From: Elusimicrobia bacterium RIFOXYA2_FULL_47_53
GTDB taxonomy: Bacteria > Elusimicrobiota > Endomicrobiia > Endomicrobiales > XYA2-FULL-47-53
Reading direction: 5' to 3'
DNA: 64,000 nucleotides
NCBI GenBank assembly: GCA_001800315.1
Contig: MGVE01000001.1
Span: forward strand, 1-64,000
Shown piece after piece: positions 1 through 7,308 of the stretch (the stretch's first letter is position 1; every line of letters starts with the position of its first letter). The position numbers were made by a program, and so were the translations under genes. The notes under the pieces were generated by a model. That model was not told the origin of the DNA, ran no database searches, and saw nothing but the letters and a program-made list of their open reading frames with translations.

Positions 1-113
1 AGCGTCCAGCGTATCATCTTCGCTATCTTTTACAGACAAAATATGCTCTGGGAGAATAAACCCTTAAAAGAAATTACACACTATTCTTGACATTACCTAT
101 GGAATATTTTCTG
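1..113. other. Left edge, no gene assigned
   Basis: Bases downstream of the leftward engB gene. A leftward ATG at 17-15 could begin a gene that continues outside the window, but only six codons are visible and there is no convincing ribosome binding site, so nothing is claimed. Confidence 0.3.
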
Positions 114-701
114 CTACCGGATTTCAAGGATTTCAGCTATCTTGCGCTCAAGATCGCGAATACCGATATTTTTTTCCGCGCTGACCCATTCAATGTATCC
201 CGGGTCATAACCAAGGCTGTTGGCGATAGACTCGCGCTGCGCGTCCTGGATGGTTTTTTTTACCTTGTCGCACTTGTTGGCGACAATCGTATAAGGGATG
301 GAATTGCTTTGAAGCCAAAACACCATTTCGCGGTCAAGTTTTGTGGCTCCCACATAGGCGTCAACAAGCACAAATACATTTCTCAGCGTTTCACGGCTTA
401 GCAGATAGCCTTCAATCATGGATTCCCATCTGCTTAGCTCAGCCGCGGGGCCATGGGCGAAACCGTATCCCGGAAGATCCACAAGCCAGCGTCCCACGGC
501 GGCCGAATAAATGTTTATGGACCGGGTCATGCCGGGCCGCTGCGATGTAAACGCGAGTTTTTTCTGGGAGCAAATGGAGTTTAAAAGCGAGCTCTTGCCG
601 ACATTGGAACGGCCCACAAAAGCCACTTCGGCGAAAGCGTCTTCAATCTCCGCGGGATTCTGCACGGTTTTGTAATATTTAGCCTTATTTAGAGTGGTCA
701 T
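114..701 (-). CDS. engB: Ribosome biogenesis GTPase YihA/EngB
   Basis: 195-residue TRAFAC-class GTPase of the EngB/YsxC family, which acts in late assembly of the large ribosomal subunit in the cytoplasm. The G1 loop GRSNVGKSS lies at residues 30-38, the family signature GMTR at 57-60, G3 as DLPGYG at 75-80, G4 as NKCDK and G5 as SAEKNIG near the C-terminus. The length is normal for the family. The ATG is preceded by a weak G-rich stretch rather than a clear Shine-Dalgarno. It lies 61 bases downstream of the phosphohexomutase gene on the same strand and may be read from the same transcript. Assignment is secure from motifs. Confidence 0.95.
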   Translation of the reverse strand: MTTLNKAKYYKTVQNPAEIEDAFAEVAFVGRSNVGKSSLLNSICSQKKLAFTSQRPGMTRSINIYSAAVGRWLVDLPGYGFAHGPAAELSRWESMIEGYLLSRETLRNVFVLVDAYVGATKLDREMVFWLQSNSIPYTIVANKCDKVKKTIQDAQRESIANSLGYDPGYIEWVSAEKNIGIRDLERKIAEILEIR

Positions 702-762
702 AGTAAAACCGCCGGAGTGAAATAGAAATAGATACCTGGGCGAATAGTCGTTAGAAAGTCTT

Positions 763-2175
763 TTAAATGAGTTTGCTTACAGCGTTCTGGCCCCAGGATA
801 TTATCTTCCTGGTTTTCTGCATATTATCGGATTCGCAATAAACGCGAATGACAGGTTCCGTGCCCGAGGGCCTGAGCAAAAGCCATGAATCGTCTTCTAA
901 AATAAACTCTATGCCGTCATAGTCCTTTATCTGTTTAACCTTTAGGCCCGCTATTTTAGACGGCGCTTTCTCTTTGAAAACTGAGACAAAGGCATTCTTC
1001 TCAATGCCGGGGTTGCGGAAGTCGGTTCTCAGGTAAGCGCTGGAGCCGTATTTCTTTTCAATTTCACTTAATAAATTTGAAAGGGATTTGCCGGTTGAAG
1101 CGAGTATCTCGGCTATAACAAGAGAGTTCAGCACGCCGTCTCTTTCAGGCAGAAAATTTCCGAAACCGTAGCCGCCGGATTCCTCGCCGCCGATGAGAAT
1201 ATCCTCCGTCATTATTTTTTCGGCGATATACTTAAAACCAATAGGCACTTCTTCAAACGGTAGCCCGAAGTCCCTGGCGATCCTCTCGCTTACATATCCC
1301 AGCGATATTGCCTGAACGACTTTTCCCCTGAGCTTTTTGTATTTAACCAGATAATATAAAAGAAGCGGGAAGACCTGATGAGGAGTCAGATATCTGCCTT
1401 TTTCATCAACAACTCCTATCCTGTCGCCATCGCCGTCGGTCGCGAGGCCGGCGTCAGCGCCGTTTCTTTTTACCGCGGATTTAAGTTCTGAAAGGTTGCT
1501 GTCAATGGGTTCTGGGTGAAGGCCGCCGAAAAGCGGATCCGATGAAGAATGAATATTAACAAGACGGCATTTTCCTCCTGATAATAGTTTTTCCATGTAC
1601 CCCGAAGCCGCACCGTACATCGGGTCAATGGCAAGATTCAAGTGGGACTTTTTTATCAGGTTTATGTCAACCGCGGGTTTCAGGGCCTTTAGATATAACC
1701 CCGTTATGTCGGTTTTGATAATCTTGCCGGCTCGTCCTTCGGGCATTGCCTCTGCCTCTATAAGCCTTTCAATTTCATTTGTAACGGTTTTGGGGGCCGA
1801 ACAGCCTTCGGGTGATTTGATCTTAAAGCCGTTATAGTTGCATGGGTTATGGCTCGCGGAAATCATTATGCCCAAATCAGCTTTAAGCGCGACCGTAGCG
1901 GCGGAGAGCGCCGGCGTGGAGACGAACCTCTCGGCGATTGCAACAGAACACCCGGTTGAAGATAGTACTTCCGCGCATGCTTCGGCGAAAGCCTTTGAGG
2001 CAAAACGGGTATCATAGCCGACGGCCACCTGAGGTGCGCGTTGTAATTTATTGTTTAAAAATACCGAGACGGCCCGGCTAACGCGTCTGACATTTTCAAA
2101 AGTAAATTCTTCCGCGATAACCGCTCGCCATCCGTCGGTTCCAAAGCTGATTTTTGGTTTATGGGATTTATTCAT
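763..2175 (-). CDS. Phosphoglucomutase/phosphomannomutase
   Basis: 470-residue alpha-D-phosphohexomutase that interconverts hexose 1- and 6-phosphates. Visible hallmarks are the catalytic serine loop SASHNP (residues 106-111, Ser108 phosphorylated), the metal loop DGDGDR near residue 248, the sugar-specificity loop GEESGGYG, and the phosphate-binding loop RPSGTEP near the C-terminus. Family members act on glucose or mannose and sequence alone does not decide which. The gene follows a mannose-6-phosphate-isomerase-type cupin by 20 bases. With the nucleotidyltransferases at 28-31 kb, this suggests a role in making activated hexoses for the surface polysaccharide. Confidence 0.9.
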   Translation of the reverse strand: MNKSHKPKISFGTDGWRAVIAEEFTFENVRRVSRAVSVFLNNKLQRAPQVAVGYDTRFASKAFAEACAEVLSSTGCSVAIAERFVSTPALSAATVALKADLGIMISASHNPCNYNGFKIKSPEGCSAPKTVTNEIERLIEAEAMPEGRAGKIIKTDITGLYLKALKPAVDINLIKKSHLNLAIDPMYGAASGYMEKLLSGGKCRLVNIHSSSDPLFGGLHPEPIDSNLSELKSAVKRNGADAGLATDGDGDRIGVVDEKGRYLTPHQVFPLLLYYLVKYKKLRGKVVQAISLGYVSERIARDFGLPFEEVPIGFKYIAEKIMTEDILIGGEESGGYGFGNFLPERDGVLNSLVIAEILASTGKSLSNLLSEIEKKYGSSAYLRTDFRNPGIEKNAFVSVFKEKAPSKIAGLKVKQIKDYDGIEFILEDDSWLLLRPSGTEPVIRVYCESDNMQKTRKIISWGQNAVSKLI

Positions 2176-2195
2176 TTATTTTCTTCTGAAAGGCG

Positions 2196-2567
2196 CTATT
2201 TAATTCTGTTATAGTCGTCCTGAATGCGGACAATGTCGGTAAGCTGAGGGGTTGAAACTTCAATAATTCGGCACTCTTTTATGGCATGAGTCCGGTGCAC
2301 CGTTTTGGGCGGCAGATGCAGAACGAAACCGGCTTTAACCGTCTTTGTCTTGAGTTTCCCGCCAACCTTGCCGGTTGACACCTTTAAAATCCCTTTATCA
2401 ATGAAAAGTGTTTCCATTTTATTTCTGTGGTATTGAAGGCTAAGCCTGCACCCCTTTTTAACGATTAGGATCTTTGCGGCATAGGCAGGAGTATGAGCGA
2501 ACCAAATCTCCCTGCCCCAGGGTTTTTTTACAATTTTTAGTTTGCTCAATAGATTTTTATTTTTCAT
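2196..2567 (-). CDS. Cupin, mannose-6-phosphate isomerase type II-like
   Basis: 123-residue single cupin resembling the C-terminal isomerase domain of bifunctional mannose-1-phosphate guanylyltransferase/mannose-6-phosphate isomerase. It has the family opening KPWGREIWFA (residues 15-24), the metal-binding stretch LQYHRNKMETLF and the second cupin motif LPPKTVHRTHA. It would interconvert fructose-6-P and mannose-6-P, or act as a related sugar-phosphate cupin. It is a stand-alone short form with no nucleotidyltransferase domain. It is first in a leftward unit with the phosphohexomutase, and its promoter places the predicted RNA start about two bases before the ATG. Confidence 0.75.
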   Translation of the reverse strand: MKNKNLLSKLKIVKKPWGREIWFAHTPAYAAKILIVKKGCRLSLQYHRNKMETLFIDKGILKVSTGKVGGKLKTKTVKAGFVLHLPPKTVHRTHAIKECRIIEVSTPQLTDIVRIQDDYNRIK

Positions 2568-2637
2568 AGCGGTTCATTATAGAAAAATAATATTGATTTG
2601 ACAAGCAGTTTATTAATTGACTATAATACTGCCTATG
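2565..2637. promoter_or_regulatory. Divergent sigma-70 promoters sharing one -35 box
   Basis: Rightward promoter: TTGACA at 2598-2603, 18-base spacer, TATAAT at 2622-2627, then ATG of the dCMP deaminase at 2635. Leftward promoter: TTGTCA (complement of 2599-2604), 17-base spacer, TATAAT (complement of 2576-2581), then the cupin ATG at 2567. The two -35 boxes overlap by five bases. A start point about seven bases after each -10 falls at or within about two bases of each start codon, so both messages are predicted to be leaderless; neither has a Shine-Dalgarno. Box positions are read directly; the start points are inference. Confidence 0.8.
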
Positions 2638-3135
2638 AAAACAGCAAAGAAAAGCCTCGCTTACTCAAGGCCCAGCTGGGACGAGTATTTCCTGAAACTC
2701 GCGCTTCTTGTCGCTGAGCGTTCCACCTGTTTGCGTCATCATGTAGGAGCGGTAATAGTGCGCAACAAGAGAATTTTGACAACCGGCTACAACGGTGCCC
2801 CTTCCGGCACCCGGGACTGCCTGAAACTAGGCTGCCTGCGCAATGAGCTTAATATTCCCTCGGGCCACCGCCACGAGATCTGCAGGGCTATTCACGCCGA
2901 ACAAAACGCTATCATTCAGGCTGGGCTTTGCGGCGTCACCATAGAGAATTCAACAATTTACTGCACTCATTCCCCCTGCATATTATGCGCTAAAATGCTC
3001 GTAAACGCCAAAATCACGCGTTTTGTCAGCTGTTCCGAGTATGCCGACGACTCCTTCAAAAAACTTTTCAAAGAGGCCGGGATAGAATTTGTTAAAATAG
3101 AGCGCCCTTCGCTGTCAATATCCATCCTTGATTAA
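2635..3135 (+). CDS. dCMP deaminase family protein
   Basis: 166-residue zinc-dependent cytidine/deoxycytidylate deaminase. The catalytic HAE motif is at residues 87-89 and the zinc-binding PCILC at 114-118; upstream Cys/His residues (positions 62-82) fit the second zinc site of dCMP deaminases. It would convert dCMP to dUMP for thymidylate synthesis. A TTG 18 bases upstream is in frame, but the ATG at 2635 aligns with the family start and lies immediately after a consensus promoter, so translation is probably leaderless. The PPC-domain gene follows within five bases. Confidence 0.88.
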   Translation: MKTAKKSLAYSRPSWDEYFLKLALLVAERSTCLRHHVGAVIVRNKRILTTGYNGAPSGTRDCLKLGCLRNELNIPSGHRHEICRAIHAEQNAIIQAGLCGVTIENSTIYCTHSPCILCAKMLVNAKITRFVSCSEYADDSFKKLFKEAGIEFVKIERPSLSISILD

Positions 3136-3139
3136 TCCG

Positions 3140-3577
3140 ATGAAAAAACCCTTTTACAGGCAATTTAAGCCCGGCAGAATATTCATGGGGCGCCTTCACT
3201 ACGGAGATGACCTTCTGGAAAGCCTGGTGAAATTTTGCGAGGACAAAAAAATTAAGTGCGCCGCTCTGTGGCTTATCGGCGCTGTGCAAAACGCCAACCT
3301 GGGGTATTACGGGCAGAAAGAGAAGAAATATGTCAGCTGCGCCTCGCTAAATAAAAAGCTTGAGATAGCCGGATGTTCCGGGAATGTTTCCCGCAAAGAC
3401 GGCAAGGTATCGGTGCACTGTCATGTGGTGCTGGCGGACTATACGGGCAGGGCGTATGGCGGGCATTTGTTAAGCGGAACGATGGTTTTTGCTGCGGAGT
3501 TTTGCATCCGGGAGTTGAAGGGCCGGGATCTTAACCGTGTTGAAGAAAAGCAGACAGGCCTGCCCCTCTGGGGATAG
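3140..3577 (+). CDS. PPC (DUF296) domain protein
   Basis: 145-residue protein consisting of a single PPC/DUF296 domain, the fold shared by plant AT-hook PPC proteins and small bacterial proteins of unknown biochemical role. Typical features are the central HCHVVLAD and the glycine-rich GGHLLSGT, followed by a buried strand ending in the ELKG turn. An in-frame TTG at 3128 would overlap the preceding gene; the ATG at 3140 is preferred. There is no AT-hook, so DNA binding cannot be assumed. It is co-directional with the dCMP deaminase and converges on the CsgG-like gene with eight bases between them. Confidence 0.8.
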   Translation: MKKPFYRQFKPGRIFMGRLHYGDDLLESLVKFCEDKKIKCAALWLIGAVQNANLGYYGQKEKKYVSCASLNKKLEIAGCSGNVSRKDGKVSVHCHVVLADYTGRAYGGHLLSGTMVFAAEFCIRELKGRDLNRVEEKQTGLPLWG

Positions 3578-3585
3578 CGCGCCTG

Positions 3586-4233
3586 TTATCTCGGCAGCTG
3601 GGAAGCTATATCGTTGGCAAGATTTCGCGCGGCAAGTTCAAGGCAGGCAGTGACAGAAGCATTCTTATCGTAATTTCTTCCAAGCTTCGCGAATCCGAAA
3701 GCAACCCACTTACTTTGTTTTACATAAGAGTTAACCCTTGAAGAAGCTATTATCTCGCCTGTTTCAACATTTACAAGCCTGGCGTCAACCGTTGTTTCAG
3801 TTTTTTTACCTTCCCTATACATTATAAAAATTGTCTGTTTGCTTGAAGTATGCTTAACCGAAGACAAGTTGCCAAAAAGCATGGCGTCCACGCCAAGCTG
3901 ATTTCCTACTTCTTTGGCGTTTTTCGGGTCAACAAGTCCGGACATGCCGAGTTTAAGCTCGGAAAGGACTGATTCAAGCCTCTGTCTTTCAATGAGGCGC
4001 ACTGATCTGGTTTTTTGCAGTTCCGAAACAAGGTTCCCTGCTATTGAACTGATAAGAGGGTCATTCTGGGAGTCGCCGGAGAGGTTCGCGAAATCAACCA
4101 CCGCGACATTTATTTTCCTGTCTTCGCTGTTTTTCGGCAGTTTTCTTGAAACCACCTCAGAGGTTGAATAACACCCTGTGAGCATAAAGGCAAAAGCTAA
4201 TAAAGCGGCCAGCGGTTTATTTGTTTTTTTCAT
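3586..4233 (-). CDS. CsgG-like lipoprotein
   Basis: 215-residue lipoprotein with a signal peptide and lipobox LTGC (cysteine near residue 21), so probably anchored in the outer membrane facing the periplasm. The body matches the CsgG/FlgO-like alpha/beta fold: INVAVVDFANLSGD, a SVRLIERQRLESVLSE helix, GVDAMLFGNL, and a strand ending TVDARLVNVETGEI. CsgG is the curli secretion channel, but at this length the transmembrane hairpins may be missing, so pore formation is not claimed. The start overlaps the preceding FlgT-like gene by 17 bases, and it is last in the FecR-LPP20-FlgT-like-CsgG cluster. Confidence 0.75.
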   Translation of the reverse strand: MKKTNKPLAALLAFAFMLTGCYSTSEVVSRKLPKNSEDRKINVAVVDFANLSGDSQNDPLISSIAGNLVSELQKTRSVRLIERQRLESVLSELKLGMSGLVDPKNAKEVGNQLGVDAMLFGNLSSVKHTSSKQTIFIMYREGKKTETTVDARLVNVETGEIIASSRVNSYVKQSKWVAFGFAKLGRNYDKNASVTACLELAARNLANDIASQLPR

Positions 4234-5302
4234 CAGCGGCTCCGGTTTCAGTTACAAGTTCGGCGACAATGTCATAAGCGCCGGTTTTGTTTATTATTAC
4301 TTTAAAAGAAGTCATCTGTTCAAGCCGCTTGGCGGTCTCGGTTGAGTTTCCTTTCTTTAAATCCAGGTCAATAAGCGCGGTATCTCCGGAATAATTTCTT
4401 ACCCAGCAGTCTCTGACCTCAATTAAAGCCCTGACCGCTCTGGTAAAATCGTTGAGCACATTAATATTTTCCACTTTGGAAATGCTTAACTGCACAACGC
4501 CGTGCTCTTTTAGAAAGGTCAGCACCGTGGCAGGAAGGTCTTTTGAAATTTTCTTTGCTCCGTTGACGATGGCATTCTTTGACGCGGCTTCTTTAGTTAC
4601 ATCCACTCCGCCCGCGGTTGACTCCGCGGCGGTAATGACATCCTGAGAACTGCCCTTAAGGGCTTTTAGAGAAACAATACCCCTGTAGGATGTCAGCCCG
4701 CCAAGCCCTTTATCGGTGTTAAATTTGCTCTCTGCCGTGCCGGTAATCAAAATATCCGCGGTGCTTGAGTCGGATACCACGAAACCCTGAGAAACAAAAC
4801 TGTTTTTAAGCTCGTTAGCCGCGTAATTCTGCGGTGAAGGATTGCCGTCAATAGTTTCGGTTATCTCAAATTTAACCACCGGATTACCCAGCTTTTTTGG
4901 TTCCAGTTCAAGGGCCTTTAATTTAGCCGAAAGGTCCTCTTTTCTTACCACGGCCCTGATTTTGGTTTTGTAGAACGAATCGTCTTTTGATTCGCTTATG
5001 ACCTCATATTTTTCAATATACCCTTCACTCTGCGAAGTTATGTTGTCCTCAATAAGCGCGGCTTTTGAAGTCAGCGCCTCCTGTGAAACATACACCCCGA
5101 TGACAAGCCCGAGAGAGTTTTTTAACGCGTCGCTTAATGATGTTTGTTTTGCCGAGGCGATGTCGCCGTTAATGATAGGGCCCATGCCCTCAGCCTCAAC
5201 GAGTTCCGTATTGGGGGTTGTGGCTTTTATCTTAGCTCCCGCTCCGGCCGTTCCAAACAACAATATAGAGGCGACGCACAATAAATTCAGGTATATTCTC
5301 AT
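4217..5302 (-). CDS. FlgT N-domain-like secreted protein
   Basis: 361-residue exported protein with a signal peptide (about 1-24, ending AGAGAK). The region after it, VEAEGMGPIINGDIASAKQ followed by SDALKNSLG and SEGYIEKYEV, resembles the N-terminal domain of FlgT, a Vibrio flagellar H-ring protein, and the related domain of several periplasmic proteins. The rest (about 130-361) has two alpha/beta segments that look like repeated periplasmic modules but match no family I can name. No flagellar genes are seen nearby, so a flagellar role is not implied. It lies between the LPP20 and CsgG-like genes. Confidence 0.55.
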   Translation of the reverse strand: MRIYLNLLCVASILLFGTAGAGAKIKATTPNTELVEAEGMGPIINGDIASAKQTSLSDALKNSLGLVIGVYVSQEALTSKAALIEDNITSQSEGYIEKYEVISESKDDSFYKTKIRAVVRKEDLSAKLKALELEPKKLGNPVVKFEITETIDGNPSPQNYAANELKNSFVSQGFVVSDSSTADILITGTAESKFNTDKGLGGLTSYRGIVSLKALKGSSQDVITAAESTAGGVDVTKEAASKNAIVNGAKKISKDLPATVLTFLKEHGVVQLSISKVENINVLNDFTRAVRALIEVRDCWVRNYSGDTALIDLDLKKGNSTETAKRLEQMTSFKVIINKTGAYDIVAELVTETGAADEKNK

Positions 5303-5324
5303 AGTTGCCTGTCCTTAGTTTCGG

Positions 5325-5783
5325 TTATTTTGAGAGCATTTTAAGCCCCATGTCTTTGAGGGCTTTTTTTGACAAACGCAGGATTACAACGCATCCGTCA
5401 TCAGAGGTCCACTCGCTTCTTACCACTTGGGCGCCTTTGATGGTCGCGTTGATATTGGTGGCAAGCAGAGAGTCGGTCTCCATGGCTTTTTCAACGGTTA
5501 TTCCGCCCTCAAGGTTGACGCCTTTAATAAGCGAGAGCATATTGTACTGCGCGCTTACGATGGCGGCGTTGCGGGAAGTGGCCATTTTCTGGGTTTTATT
5601 ATCCAGGGCCTGGTCCGCGGCGCCTATGCCGCGCGCGAAAATGTAATTGTCTGTAATTCCTTCCTCAACCCACTCTCTCTGAATATCCCCTTCCTTTGAA
5701 ACCGAGCCTTTGTCAGGCGAAGAAGCGCATCCGTAAAATATAACCGACAGCACAAGCAAAGCTAACAGCTTTTTGGAAAACAT
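5325..5783 (-). CDS. LPP20-family lipoprotein
   Basis: 152-residue lipoprotein. The signal peptide ends in the lipobox FYGC (Cys19). The mature part shows the LPP20/FlgP pattern: IFARGIGAADQ, a helix rich in Ala with TSRNAAIVSAQYNML, and the terminal strand GCVVILRLSKKAL. LPP20-type proteins sit at the outer membrane; FlgP is the flagellar member. A good Shine-Dalgarno (AAAGGAG) precedes the ATG. It is 52 bases downstream of fecR-like and 22 bases upstream of the FlgT-like gene, so the four genes are probably one unit. Confidence 0.75.
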   Translation of the reverse strand: MFSKKLLALLVLSVIFYGCASSPDKGSVSKEGDIQREWVEEGITDNYIFARGIGAADQALDNKTQKMATSRNAAIVSAQYNMLSLIKGVNLEGGITVEKAMETDSLLATNINATIKGAQVVRSEWTSDDGCVVILRLSKKALKDMGLKMLSK

Positions 5784-5835
5784 GCTAATCTCCTTTGGCC
5801 CGGATTTGTAGCAAAAATCGCGAGCATTTCAATAT

Positions 5836-6624
5836 TTACGGCTTTTTTCTTTCCTTCAGCTCTTTGCGTCTATCTTTAAGTTTATCCTTCATTTCTTTCT
5901 GTTTTTCTTTTATCGCCGAAAATCTTTCCAAAGCGCTCTTTCTGCCGGCCAAACGGGCCTGCGGGGTGGTTCTCTTCAGTTTTTCCTTTAATTCCGCGGA
6001 GCGTTTTCTAATATCGTTCATTCTCTCCCTGTTTCTAAGCATTACTTCGCGCAGTTTCTGCGGCATTGAAGGTTTCATTCCGGCGTCAACCGATGACTCC
6101 TGATCCTGCGAAAGTTCTATTTCCTCGCCGGATTTTTCCTGGTCCGAGACAGCCACAACTCCCTCAAAAACACCTATGTTAGCCGATTCGCTGGAAGCTT
6201 CAACGGCGAATTCGGTTCCGCGCACCGAAGCAACCGCGGTAGGCGTCTTTATCATCATTTTAGTGTTTCTGTGCTTTGAAACACTCGCGATTATCTTGCC
6301 GAACCAGAGCGAAAACTTTGAAGAGTGCGTTTCCCCGGCAATTTCAATGTTATCTACGCTGTAAAGTGTGTTCTCGCCGATATAAATAATGGTTCCGTCG
6401 TCAAGATCCAAACTGCAGGACGAATCCGCGAAACACTTAATTTTATCATCTGCCTCAAGAGGCATTGCTTCAACAGTAGGCCTCCACTGCGAATCATTTA
6501 GTTTAAGGATCTCCACTCTTCCCCTGATGCCGGATAATTCGCCGGCGTAATCCGCGGCGTAAACAGGCGCGGCGGCAGCGAGACAAAAAACGGCCAAAGC
6601 AAATGCTTTAATTAATTTATTCAT
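5836..6624 (-). CDS. FecR-domain secreted protein with basic helical tail
   Basis: 262-residue exported protein. Residues 1-23 are a signal peptide ending VYAAD. A FecR domain follows, with LEADDKIKCFADSSCSLDL, KIIASVSK, IKTPTAVASVRGTEF and the closing VFEGVVAVSD. The last ~85 residues are a very basic, Lys/Arg/Glu-rich predicted helix or coiled coil (RNRERMNDIRKRSAELKEK onward), which is not part of FecR. No transmembrane anchor and no sigma/anti-sigma partner are visible, so it is a periplasmic FecR-type protein rather than an iron regulator. The Shine-Dalgarno AGAGGG precedes the ATG. Confidence 0.75.
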   Translation of the reverse strand: MNKLIKAFALAVFCLAAAAPVYAADYAGELSGIRGRVEILKLNDSQWRPTVEAMPLEADDKIKCFADSSCSLDLDDGTIIYIGENTLYSVDNIEIAGETHSSKFSLWFGKIIASVSKHRNTKMMIKTPTAVASVRGTEFAVEASSESANIGVFEGVVAVSDQEKSGEEIELSQDQESSVDAGMKPSMPQKLREVMLRNRERMNDIRKRSAELKEKLKRTTPQARLAGRKSALERFSAIKEKQKEMKDKLKDRRKELKERKKP

Positions 6625-6663
6625 TTAACCCTCTAAAATGTTCCAATTGCCGCAGGCGCCGGA

Positions 6664-7308
6664 CTAAGCCAATAACACCGAAAAATCCAGCGTGCTTTTA
6701 ATAAAGTAGTCAGGCTTCAGCGCCATTAATTCCGCGGGCGAGGTATAACCGTAGCCCACGGCCGCTGATTTGATGCCGGCCGCTTTGGCGGAAAGCAGGT
6801 CATTCCTGCCGTCTCCCGCCATAACGGCTTTTTCGGGCGGAATATTTAGTGTTTTTAAGATCTTTAATATCGGTTCCGGGTGAGGTTTTCTGTTTTCCGT
6901 TGAGTCTCCGCCAAGAACCGCTTTAAAATCAGCAGCGATGCCCAGGCCCTCAAGTATCCTGAGAGTATAGCTCTCCGATTTATTCGTTAAAACTGCTTTA
7001 TTAATATTTGACGCCTGCTTTAGAAATTCTGAAATTCCCGGGTAAAGCCTGGTGGAATCCAAAAGATGTCTTGAATAACAATCCCTGAAAAAATCTTCAG
7101 CCCCCCTGGTTTCGCCGTCGGACAGCGGGAAGAGGGATTTTGCTATAAGGTCGGCTACGCCATTTCCGACGCAAGACCTGATTTTCAGGTGTTCAAGCTC
7201 GTCAAGGCCGAAATGAAGCCGCGTTTTGTTCACGCATGAAGCAAGGTCATACTGTGAGTCAACGAGCGTTCCGTCAAGGTCAAAAATTATCAGTTCAAAG
7301 CGCGGCAT
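6664..7308 (-). CDS. HAD-superfamily phosphatase (Gph-like)
   Basis: 214-residue HAD hydrolase with a C1 cap. Motif I is FDLDGTLVDS (residues 8-17), motif II is around AVLTNKSES, and motif IV is GDGRNDLLSAKAAG. It is close to phosphoglycolate phosphatase and other small sugar-phosphate phosphatases; the substrate cannot be fixed from sequence. Its ATG follows the glgP stop codon with no gap (TAAATG), so translation is probably coupled to glgP. A role in dephosphorylating sugar phosphates released from glycogen is possible but is inference. Confidence 0.85.
   Translation of the reverse strand: MPRFELIIFDLDGTLVDSQYDLASCVNKTRLHFGLDELEHLKIRSCVGNGVADLIAKSLFPLSDGETRGAEDFFRDCYSRHLLDSTRLYPGISEFLKQASNINKAVLTNKSESYTLRILEGLGIAADFKAVLGGDSTENRKPHPEPILKILKTLNIPPEKAVMAGDGRNDLLSAKAAGIKSAAVGYGYTSPAELMALKPDYFIKSTLDFSVLLA

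Noticed and set aside
3586-6624. Flagellar operon
   Set aside because: Only outer-membrane-type domains are present; no hook, rod, ring, export or motor genes are seen.
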